Part shown: positions 34,186-42,697 of the stretch, piece after piece
Numbering within the stretch: position 1 is the first letter of the stretch
How the letters are laid out: each line of letters starts with the position of its first letter
From: an uncultured Eubacterium sp.
Lineage (GTDB): Bacteria > Bacillota > Clostridia > Lachnospirales > Lachnospiraceae
Reading direction: 5' to 3'
NCBI GenBank assembly: GCA_900552795.1
Contig: USBB01000001.1
Location: forward strand, 124,001-188,000
DNA length: 64,000 nucleotides
Position numbers and translations under genes: made by a program
The notes under the pieces: model-generated
Seen by the model: only the letters and a program-made list of their open reading frames with translations
Told to the model about the DNA's origin: nothing
Database searches by the model: none

Positions 34186-35313
34186 ATGGAGAAAATATGT
34201 ACGGTCACTTATCATAATGTCGGAATGAATTACGGTCAGACGCTTCAGGCATATGCTTTGCAGGCAGCATTGAGAAAATATGGATATGATAGTATATTAT
34301 TAAATTATTATACACCGTTTGCAGATTATAAGTATAAAGGAAAACTTTTTTTTATAAACAGATATGCAGAGGCAGGCGCAAAGTCTTTGTTGAAACAATT
34401 GAGATTTGACTGTTTTATTCATAAAAATATTAAATTGACGAAATTATGTTTTACAACAAAAGAAATACGTCAAATATTAGATGATTTAAAAATCACGCAT
34501 ATGATATGCGGAAGTGATCAGATATGGAATCCGAACGGATTAGACGCAGTATATTTTCTGCAGTATGGTGCTGAAAGTACAAGGCGCAGGAAAATAGCGT
34601 ATGCGGCAAGTATTTGTTCAAAAGATGTAATGGCTAAGTTTAAAAATAAATATCCTTTGTATAATAAGCTGATAAAAGACATTGATTATGTGTCAATCAG
34701 AGAAAAGTCAGGCGTGGAGATTGTAAAGGAAATTACAGGAAGAGACGCAGAGTACGTATTAGATCCAACACTTTTATTAAATCGGAAAGACTGGTCTAAG
34801 TTCATAAGATGCCGTTTGGTAAGACAAAAGTATATGGTGCTGTTTTTTTATGGAGATATCAAGCCATTTTTAACAAAAATTGAAACAATTGCGAAGATAA
34901 ATAATATAACAAAGATTATTTGCTTACAGACATCAGAAGAAAATTACAGTAAGCCGGGGTGGAGCGTAAAAAGAAATGCAGGACCTATGCAGTTTCTTAA
35001 TCTTTTGGCTCATGCGAGTGCGGTATGTACGGATTCATTTCATGGAACAGCGTTCTCGATTAATTTGAACCGAAATTTTTATTGCTTTGGAAGAAGTGAG
35101 GAGTTTACAAGTGGAAAGCAGAAGGTTTCAAATAATTCACGTATCACAGATTTGCTGGAACTTCTGGAAATAAAAGAGCGATGGGTCGATGTACAGACAG
35201 ATGTGTCAAAGATAAGAAAAATAGACTATAAGAGTTTAAATAAAAAATTAAATAATGAAAGAAAAAAATCACTAAGCTATTTAATGAAATCTTTATCACA
35301 GAGCAAAGATTGA
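34186..35313 (+). CDS. Polysaccharide pyruvyl transferase family protein
   Basis: A 375-residue CsaB/WcaK-like protein. It begins TVTYHNVGMNYGQTLQAYAL, with the MICGSDQIWNPNG motif at about residues 105-117 and CTDSFHGTAFSINLNRNF near the C-terminus, which carries the serine-phenylalanine-histidine-glycine signature. It should transfer pyruvate from phosphoenolpyruvate to a sugar, or carry out a related reaction. It starts 3 bases after the previous gene and is followed by an F420-dehydrogenase-like Fe-S protein, a common pairing in clostridial glycan loci. Confidence 0.9.
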   Translation: MEKICTVTYHNVGMNYGQTLQAYALQAALRKYGYDSILLNYYTPFADYKYKGKLFFINRYAEAGAKSLLKQLRFDCFIHKNIKLTKLCFTTKEIRQILDDLKITHMICGSDQIWNPNGLDAVYFLQYGAESTRRRKIAYAASICSKDVMAKFKNKYPLYNKLIKDIDYVSIREKSGVEIVKEITGRDAEYVLDPTLLLNRKDWSKFIRCRLVRQKYMVLFFYGDIKPFLTKIETIAKINNITKIICLQTSEENYSKPGWSVKRNAGPMQFLNLLAHASAVCTDSFHGTAFSINLNRNFYCFGRSEEFTSGKQKVSNNSRITDLLELLEIKERWVDVQTDVSKIRKIDYKSLNKKLNNERKKSLSYLMKSLSQSKD

Positions 35314-35365
35314 TATTTTATGCACATCTTCCGGCATTAAAGTATCCGGAGAAATGAGGTTAATA

Positions 35366-36820
35366 ATGAAAAAAATAATTATAGATAAAGAGGACTGTAC
35401 CGGTTGTAATGCGTGTAAGGCAATTTGTCCTAAAAATGCGATAACGATGCAGTTTGATAAAAAAGGTTTTCGTTATCCTCAGATTGATGGTGATAAATGT
35501 ATCGATTGTAATCTGTGTGTAAAAGTGTGCGGCAGAAGAAATGATTATAGTCATTTAAGGAAAAGTGCGCATGTATTGTACAGCAAAGACGAAGCACTTA
35601 GAAAAATAAGCACATCGGGCGGTGTTTTTGGTGAGCTGGCAAAGTATTGTATTCATTTGGGCGGAGTTGTATTCGGCGCTGCATTTGATGAGAATTTGAA
35701 AGTATATCACTGTGGTGTGGATAATGAACCAGATTTACCTTTAATTCAAAAATCAAAATATGTGCAGAGTGATTTGAAAAATACATACGAAGAGGCAAGA
35801 GAAATATTAGAGGGCGGAAGAAAAGTATTATTTTCGGGAACGCCTTGTCAGATTGCAGGATTTAAGGCTTTTTTAGGAGAAGAGTACGAGAATTTATTCT
35901 GTATAGACATAATATGTCAGGGGGTGCCGAGCCCGTTAGTGTGGGAAAAATATCTGGAAGTATTGGGAGATGCAGACGCTCCGATATCAGAGGTTGATTT
36001 CAGAAGCAAGATAAACGGTTGGAAAGCTCTTAATTTTTCATATAAGAAAGGCGGAAATTTAGTCAATACGCCTTTTGAGAATGATTTCTATATGAAAGGT
36101 TTTGAAGATACGGAAATATTAAGAGATGTATGCTATAATTGTTCGTTTCGCGGAGAATACGGATGTGCGGATATCACGATAGGAGACTGTTGGGGATACA
36201 AAGAAATAGTCGGTGAAGAGGACGACGATTTTGGGGCATCTGTTGCTATTGTGAATACAGATAAGGGAGAGAAGTTATTAAAGGAATTAGAAGGTAATTT
36301 TAAATTAATAAAACAAATAGCTCCTGACACTTTAAGAAAATACAACAAAAACTTATATTATAATCCGTCATTTTCGGGAAAACGCAAAGCTTTTTTTGAA
36401 ATGATTGAGAAAGGGGATTATAAGAATGCCTTTTGTATATTAAAGAGTGAGCCGAGAGAAAAGGCATATTTACCTGTAGTTAATAAATGGCTTGAATATA
36501 AAATGCAGGGGAAAAATGCAGTAAGTGATTACTTAAGTGAAAAAGGCTATAAGAACATTGTTATATATGGTAGGGGCTCGCTTGGAGAGTTCGTGTACAA
36601 AGAGCTTTCAGAAACCGGCGATGTAAATGTGCTGTTTTTTATTGATAACGGTGTCAGTGCCGAAAATACAGTAAGTATCAAAGATATCAGCCCACATGCT
36701 TTAGAAAAAGCAGATGCTGTTATTATTACGCCGATTCACGTTAAGGCTGTGATAAAAAATGATTTATTAAAGTGCTATAATGGAGTGATAATAGGAGTAG
36801 ACGATATATTGTTAGGTTAG
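35366..36820 (+). CDS. Ferredoxin/F420-hydrogenase beta-subunit-like protein with extra Rossmann domain
   Basis: A 484-residue protein. An N-terminal two-[4Fe-4S] ferredoxin domain (CTGCNACKAICP at about 11-22; CIDCNLCVKVCG) is followed by the FrhB_FdhB N and C domains (SGGVFGELAKY, FSGTPCQIAGF, CYNCSFRGEYG, DITIGDCWG). A C-terminal Rossmann-like module (NIVIYGRGSLGEFVYKEL) follows from about residue 400. It probably carries out a flavin/Fe-S-dependent redox step on a sugar or pyruvyl substrate. ATG 35366 has GAGG 9 bases upstream. It ends at a strong terminator. Confidence 0.88.
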   Translation: MKKIIIDKEDCTGCNACKAICPKNAITMQFDKKGFRYPQIDGDKCIDCNLCVKVCGRRNDYSHLRKSAHVLYSKDEALRKISTSGGVFGELAKYCIHLGGVVFGAAFDENLKVYHCGVDNEPDLPLIQKSKYVQSDLKNTYEEAREILEGGRKVLFSGTPCQIAGFKAFLGEEYENLFCIDIICQGVPSPLVWEKYLEVLGDADAPISEVDFRSKINGWKALNFSYKKGGNLVNTPFENDFYMKGFEDTEILRDVCYNCSFRGEYGCADITIGDCWGYKEIVGEEDDDFGASVAIVNTDKGEKLLKELEGNFKLIKQIAPDTLRKYNKNLYYNPSFSGKRKAFFEMIEKGDYKNAFCILKSEPREKAYLPVVNKWLEYKMQGKNAVSDYLSEKGYKNIVIYGRGSLGEFVYKELSETGDVNVLFFIDNGVSAENTVSIKDISPHALEKADAVIITPIHVKAVIKNDLLKCYNGVIIGVDDILLG

Positions 36821-36862
36821 AAAAATGCTAAATCATTACAAATGTATTGATTTAGCATTTTT
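36821..36862. terminator. Bidirectional intrinsic terminator in the glycan locus
   Basis: Perfect 15-bp inverted repeat AAAAATGCTAAATCA / TGATTTAGCATTTTT followed by further T residues, directly after the stop codon of the Fe-S protein and facing the convergent transketolase genes. Confidence 0.9.
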
Positions 36863-36873
36863 TTGCTTATAAA

Positions 36874-36940
36874 GATTAGGGTGTCAAAACACCCTAATCG
36901 TGATTACCAAGTGGGCTCAAGACCTTTTGACACTGTAATC
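36874..36940. repeat. Double palindromic element, GGGTGT family
   Basis: A perfect 11-bp inverted repeat GATTAGGGTGT / ACACCCTAATC with a CAAA loop (36874-36899) is followed by GATTAC ... GTAATC (36902-36940). The right part overlaps the last codons of the convergent transketolase gene and encodes its DYSVKRS ending. Related pieces are at 10653-10682 and 6442-6477. Confidence 0.7.
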
Positions 36941-37906
36941 TTCTAATCTTGATAAAATACTTTCGGCTATTATCGGAGCTTTCAGACCATAATATTCTGC
37001 TAAGAAATCCGCACTTCCGGAAACACCAAAAGAATCAGGAAGTCCGATTTTATATAAAGGCGTATGAGCGGAGTAAGAAGACAGTATATTGGCTGTAATA
37101 CTGCCCAATCCGCCGATAACACTGTGTTCTTCAACTGTCACAATAAGTTTTCCGCGATTTGCGTATGACTGTATTATATTTTCGTCAATCGGTTTTAATG
37201 TGTGCATATTGATAACCGCAGTTGAAAGAGAGTGATTATTTTCTAAAAGCTCAGCGGCTTTTAAACACTCAAAAGCTACAGCTCCTGTTGATATTATAAT
37301 TATATCACTGCCCTCTTTTAAGGTTACTGCCTGTCCGATTTTAAAGTCATAATCTTCCTTATAAACCATAGGTTGGTTTAAAGGGCCTGAGAGGCGGATG
37401 TACATAGGACCGGAAGTTTTTGCGGCAGCTGATATACATTTGTAAGCTTCTGTGCAGTCAGCAGGGCTGATTACGGTCATATTCGGAATAGAGCACATAA
37501 GGGAAATGTCCTCAAGTCCGAAATGTGAATTCCCGGACATTCCCATTGAAAGTCCGGCACCGGTGCCAATTAATTTTACATTATGCTGCATATAACCTAA
37601 GTTCATACGGATTTGTTCGTATGGGCGCATAGTCAAAAAATTAGCGTAGGTTGTGGCGAAGACACATGAACCATAGCGCGAAAGTCCGGCGGCGATGCCA
37701 ATCATATTCTGTTCAGCAATTCCTATATTAAAAAAGCGGTCAGGATAATCGGTATAAAAATGCTCCAGTCCTGTTAAGTCGGCAAGGTCCGCTGTTAAAA
37801 CACAGATATCCTCTCCGCTCTCGGCAAGGTCGCATACAGCTTTTGAAAATGTTCCGCGGTGTCCCAGTAAAGACAATAAACGCATGTTTTTTTTGTTAAA
37901 TTCCAT
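36917..37906 (-). CDS. Transketolase-like, C-terminal subunit
   Basis: A 329-residue protein with the pyrimidine-binding and C-terminal domains of transketolase (ADLADLTGLEHFYTDYPDRF, NIGIAEQNMIGIAAGL with the catalytic glutamate, FATTYANFLTMRPYEQIR). Together with the N-terminal subunit it makes one ThDP enzyme. ATG 37906 has AGGAGG 5 bases upstream; a GTG at 37912 is too close to it. The gene overlaps the upstream subunit by 11 bases. In this locus it probably transfers a two-carbon or acyl unit onto a sugar or aldehyde rather than serving central metabolism (inference). The last residues are encoded by a palindromic repeat. Confidence 0.88.
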   Translation of the reverse strand: MEFNKKNMRLLSLLGHRGTFSKAVCDLAESGEDICVLTADLADLTGLEHFYTDYPDRFFNIGIAEQNMIGIAAGLSRYGSCVFATTYANFLTMRPYEQIRMNLGYMQHNVKLIGTGAGLSMGMSGNSHFGLEDISLMCSIPNMTVISPADCTEAYKCISAAAKTSGPMYIRLSGPLNQPMVYKEDYDFKIGQAVTLKEGSDIIIISTGAVAFECLKAAELLENNHSLSTAVINMHTLKPIDENIIQSYANRGKLIVTVEEHSVIGGLGSITANILSSYSAHTPLYKIGLPDSFGVSGSADFLAEYYGLKAPIIAESILSRLEDYSVKRS

Positions 37907-38723
37907 ATGCACCTCCTAATTCCTGCATTGCGGCTTCGTAAAGCTCTTTTGTTAAAACAGCATGATGCCATTGCTTTTTATTTTCCATAAAAGAAATTCC
38001 TTTGCCTTTTACAGTATTTGCAATAATTGCAGCAGGTTTATTATCCTGAGAAGAAAATACATCCTCAAAAGTTGAAAGAAGCTTGCTGATATCATTACCG
38101 TCTGTTTCTTTAGTATAAAATCCAAAGCTTTTAAATTTGTCAGATAAATTGCGAAGGCTCATTATATCATTTGTGGAACCGTCGTATTGTAATTTATTGG
38201 CATCGACGATAACGACGATATTATTTAAATTATAGTGGGCTGCTGCCTGAGCTGCTTCCCAATTTGCACCTTCGTCACATTCGCCGTCACCAAGTAAAAT
38301 GAAAACTCGCTGTGATAAATTGTGCTGTTTCATTCCGAGAGCCATTCCAACGCCTTGAGAAAAGCCCATTCCGAGGCTTCCGCCGGAAAATTCAATCCCT
38401 TTTTCCAAATTGCAGATAGGATGTCCCGGAAGAATGGAGAGATTATCTTCAAAGGTATTAAGATCATCAGAAGATAAAAATCCGCAGTAGGCTAAAGCTG
38501 TGTAATAGCTCAGCACACAATGTGCCTTGCTTGGAATAAAAACGTCATGGGACGGAGTTAAAATGTTATCAGGTGTCACGTTCATGACATGTCCGTATAA
38601 AGCTGCCATGATTTCAACACAGGAGAGAGCAGAACCTAAGTGTGCTCCGTTTTTTCCTGCGTGGTAAGCCATTTCTATAATCTGCTTTCGCATCCAATCA
38701 GTCATTTTGCTTAAATTTTCCAT
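37896..38723 (-). CDS. Transketolase-like, N-terminal subunit
   Basis: A 275-residue protein with the pyrophosphate-binding domain of transketolase. The ThDP/Mg motif GDGECDEGANWEAAQAAAHY leads to the NNIVVIVDANKLQYDG segment, and GSLGMGFSQGVGMALGMK precedes it. HLGSALSCVEIMAALYG is at the N-terminus. Split transketolases of this kind occur in clostridial and polysaccharide loci. It is translated just before its partner and shares its transcript with the SDR, PseH-like and ACP genes. Confidence 0.9.
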   Translation of the reverse strand: MENLSKMTDWMRKQIIEMAYHAGKNGAHLGSALSCVEIMAALYGHVMNVTPDNILTPSHDVFIPSKAHCVLSYYTALAYCGFLSSDDLNTFEDNLSILPGHPICNLEKGIEFSGGSLGMGFSQGVGMALGMKQHNLSQRVFILLGDGECDEGANWEAAQAAAHYNLNNIVVIVDANKLQYDGSTNDIMSLRNLSDKFKSFGFYTKETDGNDISKLLSTFEDVFSSQDNKPAAIIANTVKGKGISFMENKKQWHHAVLTKELYEAAMQELGGAYGI

Positions 38724-38795
38724 ATAGTTCTCTCCGTTTGATTACTAAATATTACTAATTAAGTTAAGATTATGGTTAGACGAATACATAACGTG

Positions 38796-39545
38796 CTAAT
38801 TTAACATTCCACCGTCCACGCGCAATGTCTGTCCTGTAACAAACCGTGATAAATCCGAAGCAAAGAATAAAACTGAATCTGCAATTTCGGCAGGTTCGGC
38901 TTTTCTTTTAAAAATTTGGTGAGATAACAGCTGTTCCTCTAAGTCAGGAGTCATTAATCTGCTCATTTTGGTGTCTGTGAGACCTGGAGCAATGCAGTTT
39001 ACCCGGATATTATATGAGCCAAGTTCAATGGCAAGACGCTTTGTGGCACCGATTAAAGCTGATTTGCTCGATACATACTGCAAAACACCGGCATTTCCGT
39101 CAAGTCCGGCACAGGAAGATATATTGATAATACTGCCGGATTTCTGTCGTATCATAAATCTGGAAATATATTGAGTTAAGTACATTTGTGAAAAAAAGTT
39201 GATATCAAATTCTTTTTTCATATCTTCAACGGTAGTCATTTGAAATGAGCGGGGATTTGATACGACACCTAAATTATTGACTAAAATGTCTATCGTATTT
39301 GAAATCGGAGAAATCTGTTTTATGCAGTCTTTAATTTCAGAATAGTTTTCAGCGTCAAAATATACAGGGTAAATATGAACGGAGTGTAGCTGTTCGAGTT
39401 CTTTGCAGAAGTCAGTATGTGCAGAGGATGGTTTTCTTGCATGGGCAAAAATATCTGCACCTTCCTTTGCAAATGTTGATAATATGGCTTTTCCGATTCC
39501 ACCGTTAGAGCCGGAAATAAAAGCAGTTTTTCCTTTTAAAAGCAT
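38796..39545 (-). CDS. Short-chain dehydrogenase/reductase (FabG-like)
   Basis: A 249-residue classical SDR. Cofactor motif FISGSNGGIGKAI (residues about 9-21), NNLGVV, active-site Ser in NISSCAG, Tyr-Lys in YVSSKSAL (Tyr then Ser-Ser-Lys), and the C-terminal GQTLRVDGGML. FabG-like members reduce 3-oxoacyl-ACP, and the ACP gene two positions upstream makes this a fair guess, though PtmA-like sugar dehydrogenases look similar. Its ATG shares the A of the PseH-like stop codon (TAATG). Confidence 0.9.
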   Translation of the reverse strand: MLLKGKTAFISGSNGGIGKAILSTFAKEGADIFAHARKPSSAHTDFCKELEQLHSVHIYPVYFDAENYSEIKDCIKQISPISNTIDILVNNLGVVSNPRSFQMTTVEDMKKEFDINFFSQMYLTQYISRFMIRQKSGSIINISSCAGLDGNAGVLQYVSSKSALIGATKRLAIELGSYNIRVNCIAPGLTDTKMSRLMTPDLEEQLLSHQIFKRKAEPAEIADSVLFFASDLSRFVTGQTLRVDGGMLN

Positions 39546-40108
39546 TATTTATACTCCTCAATTTTGACAATGTTATAATTTAAGGATTCTTTCATTTCAT
39601 TCCATTCATTTTGTAATATTCCTCGCACAGTCACATCATAGTAAATTCCGTTTTTAAATACATGATTTCTTAGTTCACCCTCACGCTTACTGCCGCACAT
39701 ATCCAATATACGAAGAACGGGTTTATTTAAGGAAAACACTTCTTCACATACCTTATGATATCCGAGGCGGTCAAATGCGAAAGAATAAAGATTCCATTGA
39801 ATATCAAGAATGAGACGCAAAGAACGCTTTTCTTTGACAGCAACATATACGCCTGTATGTATTCTTCGGTTTTTTAAATCAGGCTCCACAAGGCTGGCAA
39901 GACCAACCTTTACATTATCAACAACAATAATCCAATAATACTCGTCCTTTTGCTGCATAATGTGGTTATACCAGTTTTTTTGGTCTTCAACAGTTATCTG
40001 CGGGTCCGTATTCATATATTTTGTGATATCGGGCTGCATTCTCCATTGACGAAGCAGTTCCAGATCACATTCCTGTATGCGGCGAAATTCAATGTCTAAG
40101 TGTTCCAT
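39545..40108 (-). CDS. pseH: GNAT N-acetyltransferase, PseH-like
   Basis: A 187-residue RimJ/RimL-type GNAT. It resembles PseH, which acetylates the 4-amino group of the UDP-4-amino-4,6-dideoxy-N-acetyl-altrosamine intermediate: FRRIQECDLELLRQWRMQPD at the N-terminus, and VGLASLVEPDLKNRRIHTGV followed by LGYHKVCEEVFSLNKPVLRI. It is in the same transcript as ACP, and with pseB, pseF, pseI and pseG it completes the acetylation step. Its exact substrate is inferred from context. Confidence 0.82.
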   Translation of the reverse strand: MEHLDIEFRRIQECDLELLRQWRMQPDITKYMNTDPQITVEDQKNWYNHIMQQKDEYYWIIVVDNVKVGLASLVEPDLKNRRIHTGVYVAVKEKRSLRLILDIQWNLYSFAFDRLGYHKVCEEVFSLNKPVLRILDMCGSKREGELRNHVFKNGIYYDVTVRGILQNEWNEMKESLNYNIVKIEEYK

Positions 40109-40113
40109 TATTT

Positions 40114-40359
40114 TTATCCCTCAAATGTAATGTTGTATTTTGAAAGAATCTCTTTTCCCTTTTCATATGAATTAAAATCGATAATATCATCAGTATCCAT
40201 TGTTATGTTAAAAGCATCCTCTAATTCTGCAATTAAAGTCATATGTCCTACAGAATCCCATTCAGGAATATCCTGATAACACAAAGAATTATTTAACTGG
40301 TCATCGCTTATAGAAAGCCCGTTTATAAATGCTGTATTGTATTTTTCAAGGTTATTCAT
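40114..40359 (-). CDS. Acyl carrier protein
   Basis: An 81-residue ACP. The phosphopantetheine serine is in EWDSVGHMTLIAELED (the DS-x-x-H-x-x-L variant of DSL), followed by the acidic helix III region (ITMDTDDIIDFNSYEKGKEI). ATG 40359 has GGAG 10 bases upstream; the frame to 40404 runs through the promoter. It is the first gene of the minus block ACP-PseH-SDR-transketolase. It probably carries the acyl group activated by the AMP ligase and handled by LuxE/LuxC. Confidence 0.88.
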   Translation of the reverse strand: MNNLEKYNTAFINGLSISDDQLNNSLCYQDIPEWDSVGHMTLIAELEDAFNITMDTDDIIDFNSYEKGKEILSKYNITFEG

Positions 40360-40392
40360 AAGTTGTCTCTCCTTTTTAAATGTGATAGTATC

Positions 40393-40430
40393 ATTATATA
40401 ACAATTTCCATGGAAAAACTATAAGGATTT
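40393..40430 (-). promoter_or_regulatory. Promoter with palindromic operator for the ACP block
   Basis: On the minus strand a TATAAT (ATTATA at 40393-40398) is preceded by a perfect 12-bp palindrome TTTCCATGGAAA (40405-40416) lying in the spacer. The -35 region is poorly matched. The same 104-base gap must also hold the promoter of the divergent pseI-pseG genes. Confidence 0.5.
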
Positions 40431-40463
40431 AAGAAAATAAACGATAATGTCAGAAGGGGATAA

Positions 40464-41495
40464 ATGATGAGATTACGCGAAAAAGTAGAAAACGGAGTAT
40501 ATATTATAGCTGAAATGTCAGCTAACCATGCAGGAAAAATCGAGAACGCATTTAAGATTATCGAGGAGGCTGCAAAAGCAGGTGCTGACTGCGTGAAGAT
40601 ACAGACATACACAGCGGATACGCTGACAATTAACTGTACTGATGAACCGTATATAATTAAAGGAGGTTTGTGGGACGGTTATAACTATTACAAATTGTAT
40701 CAGGAAGCTTATACGCCATGGGAATGGCAGAAGGCGTTAAAGGAAAAGTGCGAGGAGGTCGGAGTTGATTTTCTGTCAACACCGTTTGACAAGACTGCGG
40801 TTGATTTTTTGGAAGATTTAGGTGTGGAGTTTTACAAAATTGCGTCTTTTGAGCTTGTCGATATTCCGTTGATTGAGTACATTGCAAGCAAGGGAAAGCC
40901 TATAATTATGTCATGCGGAATGGGAAGTGTTGAGGAGATAGAGGAGGCATTAGCGGCGTGCAGAAAATATAACAATGAAGATGTGATTCTTTTAAAATGC
41001 TGCAGCCAGTATCCTGCTCAATATGAGGATATGAATATTTCGGTGATTCCAGATATGATACAGCGTTTTGGAAAACCAGTTGGGTTATCTGACCATTCAT
41101 TTGGCTCTCTGGCACCTGTTGTTGCTGTATCACTGGGGGCAAGGGTCATTGAAAAGCACGTGTGCTTAAACAGACAGATGGAGAGCGCAGATTCAGGATT
41201 TTCTATGGAGATGCAGGAGTTTGCGAGGATGGTAGAAGATGTAAAAAATGCGTCTGTTATTATGGGAAAGCCGACTTATGAATTAACGGAGCATGAAAAA
41301 AGCGGCTTGAGCGGAAGGCGTTCGCTTGTAGCGGTAAAGCCGATTGCAAAAGGAGAAAAATTTACGGAAGAAAATTTAAGAAGTATCCGTCCGTCAATCG
41401 GAATAAAGCCGAAGTATTATAGTCAGTTGTTGGGAAAAGAGGCTCAAAATGAATATAAGTTTGGTGAGCCGATTAAAATGGAGGAAGTACATTGA
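40464..41495 (+). CDS. pseI: Pseudaminic acid synthase PseI
   Basis: A 343-residue NeuB-family enzyme that condenses 2,4-diacetamido-2,4,6-trideoxy-altrose with phosphoenolpyruvate. The TIM-barrel begins IIAEMSANHAGKIENAFKII, with DCVKIQTYTADT and GLSDHSFGSLAPVVAVSLGA following. The C-terminal antifreeze-like SAF domain is GRRSLVAVKPIAKGEKFTEE. The IKGGLWDGYNYYKLYQEAYT-like loop distinguishes PseI from NeuB and LegI. AAGGGG precedes the ATG. The stop codon overlaps the TTG start of pseG. Confidence 0.94.
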   Translation: MMRLREKVENGVYIIAEMSANHAGKIENAFKIIEEAAKAGADCVKIQTYTADTLTINCTDEPYIIKGGLWDGYNYYKLYQEAYTPWEWQKALKEKCEEVGVDFLSTPFDKTAVDFLEDLGVEFYKIASFELVDIPLIEYIASKGKPIIMSCGMGSVEEIEEALAACRKYNNEDVILLKCCSQYPAQYEDMNISVIPDMIQRFGKPVGLSDHSFGSLAPVVAVSLGARVIEKHVCLNRQMESADSGFSMEMQEFARMVEDVKNASVIMGKPTYELTEHEKSGLSGRRSLVAVKPIAKGEKFTEENLRSIRPSIGIKPKYYSQLLGKEAQNEYKFGEPIKMEEVH

Positions 41496-42556
41496 TTGGA
41501 TTTCGTGTAGATGCAAATGAAAAAATAGCAACCGGACATTTGATGAGATGTATTGCGATTGCTGCGGCCTGTATAAAAAGGGGAGTACCATGTATTTTTT
41601 TGCCAGCAGACGATAAGGGTGTGCAAAAGCTTAAAGAGTGGTCTATGCCATACCACATTTTAAATACCGAATGGGACAATATGGAGTCTGAAAAAGACAG
41701 ATTAAAGCAGATTATTTCAGAAGAGAAGATAAATTACATGATTGTCGATTCCTATCAGGCGACAGCTTCGTATCTTGAGTGGTTAAACGGTATTGTGCCG
41801 GTTTTGTATATTGATGACATGGCGAAAGAGATTTATCACACAGATGCGGTTTTGCATTATAGTAACTGGAAAGAGGACAGCTTTTATCGTGAACGGTATA
41901 AGGATACATCAACAATGGTGTTGTCAGGCATGGAATACACACCGCTTCGCGAAGAGTTTGCTGCGTCCGGAAAAATAGAACGTGAAAAGAGCATACTTAT
42001 TACGACAGGCGGAACGGACCCATTTAATGTTACTTTAAACCTGCTTAATATCTGCCTCAAAAATCAAAAACTTTCATTATATTCTTATCATGTTATTGTA
42101 GGGAGCATGAATCTGTACGAAGAGCAGTTGAGACAGTTATCAGATTTATATCCAAATGTTATTTTGCATAAAAATGTTAAAAATATGGGCGATTACATGA
42201 GAAAGTGTGAAATGGCAGTTTCAGCCGGCGGAACAACACTTTTTGAACTATGCGCCTGCGCGGCGCCGACAGTCTGCTTTTCTTTCGCAGACAACCAGAC
42301 TGAGTTCGCAAAACAGATGGGCGAGCATCAAATCATGTTGTACGCAGGAGACGCCAGATATCAAAAAGCAATAGAGCAGGATATCTGCAATAAACTGCTT
42401 ATGTTTTCAGAAGATGATGCGTTAAGAGAGAAGTATTCACGTAATATGTCACAGCTCGTGGATGGGCGTGGATGCGAGAGGATAGCGGAGAGGGTGTGTG
42501 GTATTCATCATAAAGCAGAGATTAATTTAATCAATAACAATTCAATTTTATCATAA
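41492..42556 (+). CDS. pseG: UDP-2,4-diacetamido-2,4,6-trideoxy-altropyranose hydrolase PseG
   Basis: A 354-residue GT-B-like hydrolase that removes UDP before PseI acts. The N-terminus IGFRVDANEKIATGHLMRCI contains the catalytic His in GHLMRC, and the C-terminal domain has VSAGGTTLFELCACAAPTVC. It begins with TTG, overlapping the pseI stop codon by 4 bases. GAGG 7 bases upstream supports this start. No later ATG preserves the RVDA strand. A perfect AT-rich palindrome spans its stop codon. Confidence 0.93.
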   Translation: MIGFRVDANEKIATGHLMRCIAIAAACIKRGVPCIFLPADDKGVQKLKEWSMPYHILNTEWDNMESEKDRLKQIISEEKINYMIVDSYQATASYLEWLNGIVPVLYIDDMAKEIYHTDAVLHYSNWKEDSFYRERYKDTSTMVLSGMEYTPLREEFAASGKIEREKSILITTGGTDPFNVTLNLLNICLKNQKLSLYSYHVIVGSMNLYEEQLRQLSDLYPNVILHKNVKNMGDYMRKCEMAVSAGGTTLFELCACAAPTVCFSFADNQTEFAKQMGEHQIMLYAGDARYQKAIEQDICNKLLMFSEDDALREKYSRNMSQLVDGRGCERIAERVCGIHHKAEINLINNNSILS

Positions 42557-42579
42557 TTTTCAAAATGATAAAATTGAAT
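42540..42579 (+). terminator. AT-rich palindrome at the pseG stop codon
   Basis: Perfect 15-bp inverted repeat ATTCAATTTTATCAT / ATGATAAAATTGAAT with a 10-base loop, overlapping the pseG stop codon. It has only a few G-C pairs and no T-run, so it may protect the 3' end or act as a weak terminator. Confidence 0.5.
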
Positions 42580-42697
42580 AGACAATGACTAAATTAAATG
42601 CTACATTTAAATAAAAATAATCTAAATGCAAACAGAGGCAACTTTTTTGCGGATATGTCCGGCAAAAGACCTGGTTTTAAATTATTGAGGAAAATGA

